Source: Desulfofustis sp. (lineage in GTDB: Bacteria > Desulfobacterota > Desulfobulbia > Desulfobulbales > Desulfocapsaceae). From it: a stretch of DNA of 13,801 bases. The notes below the pieces were generated by a model. It did no database searches. It was not told the DNA's origin and saw only the letters and a list, made by a program, of their open reading frames with translations. The first letter of the stretch is position 1. Each line of letters starts with the position of its first letter. Both the position numbers and the translations under genes were made by a program. Below, in pieces: positions 8,166 through 12,771 of this stretch. The stretch covers positions 1-13,801 of the forward strand of contig JAUVWB010000010.1 of NCBI GenBank assembly GCA_030604345.1. Reading direction: 5' to 3'.

Positions 8166-8918
8166 ATGAAAATCAGAGAACTGGAAGCCTTGCAAGCTGA
8201 ATCACCCGACATCCTGCCGTCCAGACAGCGACGGGATTTTCTGAAAATGGGGTTGGCGGTAACCGGGGTTTATCTTGGTGGTTCCGTCCTGTCCCTGACG
8301 TCGGTCATCGACGCCCGGGCCGATAGCGTCGTTCCCAAACGCGGGAAGTATCCCTACAGCCCACATTACAGCATGGTTCTGCGGGAACATCTGTGTATCG
8401 ACTGCGAGCTGTGCAAAGACGCCTGCGTCAAGACCAATCATGTGCCGCCGTATGGTTATCGAACCACCATTCTCGAGCGAAGACGCGATATTGTCGATGG
8501 CGGGGAGGAAACCATTTTCATGCCGGTTCTGTGTAATCAGTGCAACCGTCCGCCATGCGTTCGCGTCTGTCCGACAACCGCCACCTGGAAAGACGAAAAG
8601 ACCGGTATCGTGGTCATGAAGAATGACCGCTGTATCGGCTGCAAGACCTGTATGGCGGCATGCCCCTATAATGCCCGCTACTTTAACGAAGAAACGAGAG
8701 CTGTGGATAAATGTGACTTCTGCTGGGAAAGCAGATTGTCCAAAGGAGAGACCAACCCGGCTTGTGTGGAGGCATGCCCGGCCGATGTCCGGGTGTTCGG
8801 TGACCTGGGTGACCCGAAAAGCAGGGTCTACCAACTTGTACATTCCCCCGGCACGATTGTGTGGGTGCTGCGTCCGGAAACCGGGGCCATTCCCAACGTA
8901 TTCTATATCAATATCTGA
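8166..8918 (+). CDS. Tat-exported ferredoxin-like subunit with four [4Fe-4S] sites (NrfC/PsrB/DsrO type)
   Basis: An electron-transfer subunit of 250 residues. A twin-arginine signal is visible: RRDFLK at 22-27, a hydrophobic stretch (about 29-47) and a probable ARA cleavage site near 50-52, so the folded protein acts outside the cytoplasmic membrane. Sixteen cysteines form four clusters: C77/80/83/87, C123/126/131/135, C156/159/162/166 and C183/186/200/204, the last with the long gap usual in the family. In known complexes this subunit passes electrons between an NrfD-type membrane quinone site and a catalytic or cytochrome partner. The next gene encodes a hexahaem cytochrome, and NrfD genes follow within 1.6 and 3.9 kb. 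No catalytic subunit is present. A purine-rich stretch (GAGAGTAAGA) before the ATG is a weak ribosome site. Confidence 0.92.
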   Translation: MKIRELEALQAESPDILPSRQRRDFLKMGLAVTGVYLGGSVLSLTSVIDARADSVVPKRGKYPYSPHYSMVLREHLCIDCELCKDACVKTNHVPPYGYRTTILERRRDIVDGGEETIFMPVLCNQCNRPPCVRVCPTTATWKDEKTGIVVMKNDRCIGCKTCMAACPYNARYFNEETRAVDKCDFCWESRLSKGETNPACVEACPADVRVFGDLGDPKSRVYQLVHSPGTIVWVLRPETGAIPNVFYINI

Positions 8919-8984
8919 GGTGCGTCGACAGGCGTCACGCAACCTTGAACCAATTATACCAGTGACGTTCGGAAGGACCGGACG

Positions 8985-9677
8985 ATGCGGGAGAAGGGAA
9001 TGAAAAAGATACTAGCGTTTGCCGCGGCCGTTGTCGTCTTGGGAGCCTGTTTGGTAATCTCTGCGGCGGATCAACCCGCCAGCGAGGCGGAGCCGTATGA
9101 CGAAGATGCCTATGGTCCGGAAAAAGAGATTGTCTGGAACCAGCCGGTCAAGGGTGTGACCTTCAGTCATAAATTGCACACGATGGACATCGGCCTTGAT
9201 TGTGAATCGTGTCATGACGACCTGTTCGAGATGGAGGCAGGTGCTGCCGAGGCCAATGACGATTTTACCATGGCGGCCATGGGGGAGGGCCTGTACTGCG
9301 GTGCCTGTCATGACGGCAGCTCCGCATTCGACGTGAATTCCCAGTGCGGCTCCTGCCACCTGGAGCCGGAGAACCCCATCGTTTGGACCAAACCGGTCAA
9401 GGCGGTGATCTTTGAGCACAAAACACACTCGCAAGACATTGGCCTGGACTGTGAATCGTGCCACGACGATCTGTTCGTCATGAGGGCTGGTGCTGCCGAG
9501 GAGGCCGACGACTTCGTCATGGCCTCTTTATACGACGGCAAGTACTGTGGTGCCTGCCATGACGGAAGTACCGCTTTTGCCTCGAACACCCGCTGTACCA
9601 CCTGCCATATCGGTGTCAGGGGGTACGCCCGGATGACCGGTGAAGGTGCATCTGCCGAACACGACGCCCAACACTAA
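8985..9677 (+). CDS. Hexahaem c-type cytochrome, two tandem c7-like triheme domains
   Basis: A secreted multihaem cytochrome of 230 residues, with an N-terminal signal (hydrophobic about 9-26; LGAC could alternatively act as a lipobox). Six CXXCH sites start at C73, C105, C121, C156, C188 and C204. They fall into two closely similar repeats (about 49-125 and 132-208), each running IVW..PVK..F.HK.H, GLDCESCHDDLF, DDF.M, YCGACHDGS.AF and CXXCH. This matches the c7-type triheme pattern. Each repeat offers only two conserved non-CXXCH histidines (H62/H65 and H145/H148), so one haem per repeat may use another ligand. The ATG at 8985 has AAGGA seven bases ahead. An in-frame ATG at 9000 also has a usable site and gives a tidier signal peptide (MKKILAFAAAVVV). 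It is probably co-transcribed with the Fe-S gene 66 bases upstream and is its likely redox partner. Confidence 0.92.
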   Translation: MREKGMKKILAFAAAVVVLGACLVISAADQPASEAEPYDEDAYGPEKEIVWNQPVKGVTFSHKLHTMDIGLDCESCHDDLFEMEAGAAEANDDFTMAAMGEGLYCGACHDGSSAFDVNSQCGSCHLEPENPIVWTKPVKAVIFEHKTHSQDIGLDCESCHDDLFVMRAGAAEEADDFVMASLYDGKYCGACHDGSTAFASNTRCTTCHIGVRGYARMTGEGASAEHDAQH

Positions 9678-9693
9678 ACTCGCCCCCTTATTC

Positions 9694-9723
9694 GGAGGGT
9701 CCGACGCAAGGCCCGGACCCTCC
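9694..9723 (+). terminator. Terminator hairpin after the cytochrome gene
   Basis: GGAGGGTCCG (9694-9703) and CGGACCCTCC (9714-9723) form a perfect 10-bp GC-rich stem with a 10-base loop, 17 bases after the cytochrome stop. It is followed by a pyrimidine-rich stretch, not by a pure T-tract. It should separate the Fe-S/cytochrome operon from the next unit. Confidence 0.7.
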
Positions 9724-9784
9724 ATCACTTCTCCGTTCCCCATCATTTTTGCCCAGACCGGCTTCAAGGTAATCACTTCGCTGA

Positions 9785-9796
9785 GGGCGCATTTTG
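9785..9796 (+). promoter_or_regulatory. Copy 1 of shared motif GGGCGCATTTTG
   Basis: GGGCGCATTTTG matches the copy at 12322-12333 exactly over 12 bases, but the right half of the dyad is degenerate (TGCTTC instead of TGCGCC). It lies about 375 bases before the predicted sigma-54 start. Confidence 0.4.
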
Positions 9797-9892
9797 CTTC
9801 CTGAGCTTCGGGGCGAGCTATATATTTGGTATCATGTGTCTTTTTACTCAGACTCGAGAACTCCTCCATCATTGGAAAGCAGCGATTCCAGG

Positions 9893-9914
9893 AAAATGAA
9901 CGACGGTTCATTTT
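9893..9914. promoter_or_regulatory. 22-base perfect palindrome
   Basis: AAAATGAAC (9893-9901) and GTTCATTTT (9906-9914) are perfect inverted arms around GACG. Being AT-rich it looks more like a protein-binding site than a terminator, although it ends in four T. It lies about 240 bases before the sigma-54 promoter. Confidence 0.4.
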
Positions 9915-9987
9915 ATCTATCGGTAATTATTCTGAAATTATCTCTCGTGAGAGTGGGCTAACTCTGCGCCCGCTTAATCGTGCCGAT

Positions 9988-10003
9988 GGGCGCACTTTGC
10001 GCC
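9988..10003 (+). promoter_or_regulatory. Copy 2 of shared motif, full dyad (possible enhancer site)
   Basis: GGGCGCACTTTGCGCC contains GGCGCA and TGCGCC as perfect inverted arms three bases apart. Its centre is about 165 bases before the predicted start of the sigma-54 promoter, a usual distance for an enhancer-binding protein. A reverse-oriented TGCGCCC at 9965-9971 may be a second, weaker half-site. Confidence 0.5.
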
Positions 10004-10135
10004 TTCTGGGGAAAACTTCTTTGCTAATGAACCCCTGAATTTAAGCATTTTAGATAAAGATTAAAAGTTTTATCGTTTTACATATCATGCTCTTACGTTG
10101 ATCGCCTCGTCGGCTCGAGCCATGTCGGAGAAGGT

Positions 10136-10151
10136 TGGCACATCCCTTGCT
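10136..10151 (+). promoter_or_regulatory. Sigma-54 (RpoN) -24/-12 promoter
   Basis: TGGCACATCCCTTGCT matches the consensus TGGCAC-N5-TTGCW. The invariant GG (10137-10138) and GC (10149-10150) are separated by the required 10 bases. Transcription should begin near 10162, about 40 bases before the first gene of the NrfD module, and would need an ATP-dependent activator. Confidence 0.8.
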
Positions 10152-10200
10152 TTATAAAAGGCAAAGCTTAGTGGCAACAACTCATACGAAGGAGGCTCCC

Positions 10201-10422
10201 ATGGCCGCAACCTATCTGAACACCGCATCGAACGTATCGCTTTTCCCGGTCCTGATCGGCGAGCGATGGCGACAAAAGGCAAGTGAATACTTCTGGTTCT
10301 CGGTGTGCTTCACGCTGTTTTTGGTTCTTGGTCCTTTTGCCGCCCCGATCGCCTTGGGGTTTGTTTTCAGTAACCACAGCATCAACGCGGATGCGGTTGA
10401 GCCGCGCCGTCTCGATGAATAA
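10201..10422 (+). CDS. Small single-helix membrane protein ahead of NrfD (unknown)
   Basis: A 73-residue protein that I do not recognise. GGAGG five bases before the ATG makes the start clear, although the frame stays open upstream to 10135. A polar N-terminus with basic residues (ERWRQK, about 21-26) is followed by one long hydrophobic segment (about 31-56) and a charged tail ending EPRRLDE. It is the first gene after the sigma-54 promoter and lies 43 bases before an NrfD gene, which has its own strong ribosome site. The same order (tiny one-helix protein, then NrfD) recurs at 12607. An accessory or assembly subunit of the NrfD protein is the natural inference. No heme or metal motif is seen. 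Confidence 0.8.
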   Translation: MAATYLNTASNVSLFPVLIGERWRQKASEYFWFSVCFTLFLVLGPFAAPIALGFVFSNHSINADAVEPRRLDE

Positions 10423-10465
10423 ATCACCCATCGTCGTACAACAACATATTTCCTGAGGAGGAACC

Positions 10466-11647
10466 ATGTCTCTGCAATCTCAAGCTGCCGTTATTCAAGA
10501 AAGGGAGTTTCGTAAGCCGCAGTTCAATGTGCTGCTGATGGCAATGCTGGCTCTCGTGGCCATCGGCGTCTCGGCCGGAATCTATGCTCTTTACGTGGGG
10601 CATCATCACTCCCTCGGCGTTACCCGTGAAGTGCCCTGGGGAATAGCCATCAGCACCTATGCCTATCTGGCGATCATCTCCACCGGTCTCTGCGCCTTGG
10701 CGGCCCTGAGTCATCTGTTCGGTGGTAACAACCTGGCGCCGCTGGCAAACCGGTTGGTGTGGCTGTCGGTTGCTGCCATCATGGGCGCCTTTCTGGTTAT
10801 TGGTTTGGAATTGGAAAACGTCTGGCGGATGCCGTTGGGGGTTATCCTCTATCCGAATCCCACCTCCAATATCTGGTGGATGGGCACGTTGTATGGCATG
10901 GCGGTTGGTATCATGATGGTTGAGCTGTTTCTGATCGTCACCAGACGATACAAACTGGCGGTCATTCTCGGTGTTTGTGCTGCGGTTACCGAGCTTTTCG
11001 CCAACAGTAATCTTGGCTCGGTCTTCGCTTCGCTCAATGCCCGGCCGTTCTGGTACGGTTCGCAGTTGCCCATCTTTTTCCTCGCTTCCGCGTTCCTTTC
11101 CGGTGCTGCAGCCATCGTCCTGTTTACCCATGTCTCTTTCGCCTTGCGCCAGCGTTCTGTCAGCAAAGAGACTTTTGAAGCGATGCAGACCGGCGGCAAG
11201 GTCATGATGCTGATGATCTTCCTTATCGCTATCGCCACCGGGTGGAAGTTCCTCAACGCCATGGTCGGTTCGGAGTCTCTGGGAGAGGCTGCAGCAGTGT
11301 TGACCTCGGGCTCGCTGTCCAACAGTTTTTGGGTCTTTGAGATCGGTATCGGCCTCGCTCTGCCCTTTGTCGTCCTGCTTTTCACCAGACTGCAATCGGT
11401 TCAAGCCATGTCCTTGGCGGCGCTGATGATCCTTGTCGGCCAATTTTTCTCCCGTTTCAATCTGGTGGTGGCTGGGCAGGTGATTCCGCAATTTCCCGGC
11501 ATTGAAGGTGCCTCGCAATACAATCATTACGCGGCGACTGCGCCGGAACTGGCCATTGCCCTGAGTGGCATCGGGGTACTTGGGGCCTGTTTCCTGATTG
11601 GCGAGTATTATCTTGGTGAGAGTTTCAGGCATCATCATGAGCAGTAA
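10466..11647 (+). CDS. NrfD/PsrC-family integral membrane quinone-interacting subunit (copy 1)
   Basis: A polytopic protein of 393 residues with about ten predicted helices (roughly 20-45, 57-85, 93-116, 136-159, 163-187, 200-226, 246-267, 285-307, 312-338, 358-383), as in the larger NrfD, ActC and DsrP relatives. Family members bind quinone at the membrane and exchange electrons with a four-cluster Fe-S subunit. Segments shared with the second copy in this window are GVTREVPWG (51-59), ENVWRMP (117-123), NPTSNIWWMGTLYG (131-144), SNLGSVF (181-187) and F.R.NLVVAGQ (328-338). The C-terminus is histidine-rich (RHHHEQ). GAGGAGG before the ATG is a strong ribosome site. No Fe-S or catalytic gene lies within this operon, so the partner may be the 8166 product. 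Direction of electron flow cannot be read. Confidence 0.93.
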   Translation: MSLQSQAAVIQEREFRKPQFNVLLMAMLALVAIGVSAGIYALYVGHHHSLGVTREVPWGIAISTYAYLAIISTGLCALAALSHLFGGNNLAPLANRLVWLSVAAIMGAFLVIGLELENVWRMPLGVILYPNPTSNIWWMGTLYGMAVGIMMVELFLIVTRRYKLAVILGVCAAVTELFANSNLGSVFASLNARPFWYGSQLPIFFLASAFLSGAAAIVLFTHVSFALRQRSVSKETFEAMQTGGKVMMLMIFLIAIATGWKFLNAMVGSESLGEAAAVLTSGSLSNSFWVFEIGIGLALPFVVLLFTRLQSVQAMSLAALMILVGQFFSRFNLVVAGQVIPQFPGIEGASQYNHYAATAPELAIALSGIGVLGACFLIGEYYLGESFRHHHEQ

Positions 11648-11691
11648 GACGAGCCCCTGGTGCACCCATGATCATACGGAAGGAGGCCACC

Positions 11692-12063
11692 ATGATCGCT
11701 GAAGATGAAGCAATATTCACCATCGGAATGGCGGCGAAGCTGCTCGGCATCCACCAGAGAACCTTACGCAATTACGAGGAGAGTGGGCTGGTTCGGCCGC
11801 AGCGAAAAGGAAAATGGCGCTATTATTCCATGCGCGATATTAAATGGATCGAATGTCTGCGGGAGATGATCCATGTCCATGGTATCAGCATCAATGCCGT
11901 GAAAAAGCTGCTTGCCTACACCCCCTGTTGGAATATTATCGACTGTCCCTTTGAAAAGCGGCAGCGGTGCAGCGCCTTTTTTTCCAACACGCTGGTTCCC
12001 AGCAAAATAAGAAGGTTGGAACCGCTGCCACAGCGCAAGAAAAAGAAAGTCGTGGCTTACTGA
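11692..12063 (+). CDS. MerR-family regulator with a CW/C/C cysteine tail
   Basis: A 123-residue DNA-binding regulator. The winged helix-turn-helix occupies about 7-75 with the family signature FTIGMAAKLLGIHQRTLRNYE, GLVRPQR and RYYSMRDI, closest in feel to HspR-like members. Instead of the long dimerisation coil of classical MerR proteins there is a short tail with C79-W80, C85 and C93 (spacing CX5CX7C, plus C55 in the helical part), then a very basic C-terminus (PQRKKKKV). The cysteines suggest a metal, Fe-S or redox switch, which is inference. The ATG at 11692 is chosen because AAGGAGG ends five bases before it; an in-frame ATG at 11668 has no such site. It lies 44 bases after the NrfD gene and is probably co-transcribed. 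Likely targets are the two flanking NrfD modules. Confidence 0.88.
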   Translation: MIAEDEAIFTIGMAAKLLGIHQRTLRNYEESGLVRPQRKGKWRYYSMRDIKWIECLREMIHVHGISINAVKKLLAYTPCWNIIDCPFEKRQRCSAFFSNTLVPSKIRRLEPLPQRKKKKVVAY

Positions 12064-12096
12064 TAATCCCCGCTCTCAATCCATCCGCTGAACATC

Positions 12097-12129
12097 CCCC
12101 CCTCATGTCTCATGTGCCGGTGAGGGGGG
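12097..12129 (+). terminator. Terminator hairpin after the MerR gene
   Basis: CCCCCCTCA (12097-12105) and TGAGGGGGG (12121-12129) form a perfect 9-bp stem with a 15-base loop, followed by TCTTTCCC. It ends the sigma-54-driven operon 34 bases after the regulator's stop. Confidence 0.65.
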
Positions 12130-12165
12130 TCTTTCCCATACGTCCATAGCCTTTTTCCTCGCTAG

Positions 12166-12303
12166 AACTCTCGCCTTACTATCAGGCCGCTCCGGCTATC
12201 TGGTTCCGGAGGATCAGCCATCCCTGGTTGGGGATATGCAGCGCTGGTCGCCAGCCCCGTGCTCAGCTTCCTGGTCGTGCTGATGCGGCAGAAGCGCTCA
12301 TAG
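12166..12303 (+). pseudogene. Short hydrophobic open frame without a start, possible gene remnant
   Basis: After a TAG at 12163 one frame stays open to TAG at 12301. Its end reads like a membrane helix with a basic stop-transfer tail (YAALVASPVLSFLVVLMRQ, then KRS). GGAGG at 12208-12212 is at a good distance from an ATC codon at 12220, but there is no ATG, GTG or TTG to use. It resembles the tiny one-helix proteins next to the NrfD genes, so it may be a decayed copy, or it may be chance. Confidence 0.2.
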
Positions 12304-12319
12304 GACCTTCACCGGGAAA

Positions 12320-12337
12320 ATGGGCGCATTTTGCGCC
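12320..12337 (+). promoter_or_regulatory. Copy 3 of shared motif, full dyad
   Basis: ATGGGCGCATTTTGCGCC contains the perfect dyad GGCGCA-TTT-TGCGCC (12323-12337). Its first 14 bases are the left arm of an inverted repeat with copy 4. Confidence 0.5.
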
Positions 12338-12365
12338 ATGGTGAGGGGTGCAGGAAATATGGAAA

Positions 12366-12379
12366 CAAAATGCGCCCAT
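12366..12379 (-). promoter_or_regulatory. Copy 4 of shared motif, inverted relative to copy 3
   Basis: CAAAATGCGCCCAT is the exact reverse complement of 12320-12333, giving a perfect 14-bp inverted repeat with a 32-base gap. It lies about 170 bases before the predicted sigma-70 start, close to the distance of copy 2 from the sigma-54 start. Confidence 0.5.
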
Positions 12380-12507
12380 AGCTCATGGTGCTGAGAGATT
12401 CTTTGATTTATATACAACCTAATGAAATAAATAAAAATAAATGATCGATATCTGACATTGTCGGATAAATTAATGGCAAGTAAAGGAGATTAATTAAAGT
12501 AAATATG

Positions 12508-12536
12508 TTGACAATTGCTCTTTGCAAATATACTAT
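12508..12536 (+). promoter_or_regulatory. Sigma-70-type promoter for the second NrfD module
   Basis: A consensus TTGACA (12508-12513) and TACTAT (12531-12536) are 17 bases apart, within AT-rich DNA. The spacer has a small TTGC-N5-GCAA dyad. Transcription should start near 12543, about 64 bases before the small membrane protein gene. No -24/-12 element was found in this leader. Confidence 0.65.
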
Positions 12537-12606
12537 CGACTACAACTCAGAATAATCCATGGGACTCCTCGTGGATGACGAGAACAACGAGGCGGAGGAC
12601 ACTCAG

Positions 12607-12717
12607 ATGGAAGGGCTCTTATTCTTGGTTTTCTGGTTTGGTTGTGCCATCCTTCATACCTGGTACGACTTGAAGGTGAAGCATTGGTTCCGGTCGCTGT
12701 TGAAGCGGAGCGCTTGA
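12607..12717 (+). CDS. Tiny single-helix membrane protein (36 residues) ahead of the second NrfD
   Basis: A short gene encoding one hydrophobic helix (about 3-17, LLFLVFWFGCAIL) followed by an aromatic and basic tail (HTWYDLKVKHWFR..LKR). This suggests a cytoplasmic C-terminus under the positive-inside rule. GGAGG (12594-12598) lies 8 bases before the ATG. An in-frame ATG at 12559 would add 16 acidic residues but has no ribosome site. The gene is 54 bases before the NrfD gene and sits alone between promoter and NrfD, as the 73-residue protein does in the other module. Sequence similarity between the two small proteins is not evident. A structural subunit comparable in kind to other mini-subunits of respiratory complexes is inferred. 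I do not recognise the family. Confidence 0.65.
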   Translation: MEGLLFLVFWFGCAILHTWYDLKVKHWFRSLLKRSA

Positions 12718-12771
12718 GGCGGGGTGGGTCCGAAGGAGTGAACAAAAGATAATTCAAAAGGAGTGCTGGAG

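Larger units (their letters stand above)
9678..10200 (+). other. Regulatory intergenic region (523 bases) before the first NrfD module
   Basis: No gene is supported here. The region holds, in order, a strong terminator hairpin, one copy of the GGGCGCAYTTTG motif (9785-9796), a 22-base palindrome (9893-9914), a lone reverse TGCGCCC (9965-9971), a full dyad copy of the motif (9988-10003), an AT-rich tract (about 10035-10090) and a sigma-54 promoter (10136-10151). Distal sites, a bendable tract and a -24/-12 element form the usual layout of a promoter driven by an enhancer-binding protein. Confidence 0.6.
12064..12606 (+). other. Regulatory intergenic region (543 bases) before the second NrfD module
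   Basis: This stretch carries a G/C-run terminator (12097-12129), a short hydrophobic open frame without a start (12166-12303), two facing copies of the shared motif (12320-12379), a very AT-rich tract (about 12395-12510) including a small GACATTGTC palindrome near 12454, and a sigma-70-type promoter (12508-12536). A 16-codon frame at 12505 lacks a well-placed ribosome site and was not called. Confidence 0.55.

Noticed and set aside
7916..8212. A minus-strand frame of 98 codons between zwf and the Fe-S gene
   Set aside because: Ser/Arg/Pro-rich low-complexity product, no ribosome site, and it overlaps the true start of the Fe-S gene.
9528..9911. A minus-strand frame of 127 codons overlapping the cytochrome end and the leader
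   Set aside because: It runs through the terminator hairpin and antisense to CXXCH-coding DNA. The product has no recognisable pattern and the start lies in the 22-base palindrome.
10424..11665. A 413-codon minus-strand frame exactly opposite the first NrfD gene
   Set aside because: Its product is dominated by His, Asp, Gln and Gly, the usual mirror of a Leu/Val/Ala-rich membrane protein, because TTA, CTA and TCA codons are rare in the sense gene. It has no ribosome site, and the sense strand has clear family motifs.
9785..12379. The repeated GGGCGCA elements as a CRISPR array or mobile-element ends
   Set aside because: Spacing is irregular, copies are short, there are no regular spacers, and no transposase or target-site duplication is visible.
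12505..12555. A 16-codon frame beginning within the TTGACA promoter of the second module
   Set aside because: The only ribosome-like site (AAAGGAG near 12485) is about 16 bases away, and the frame overlaps the promoter it would need.
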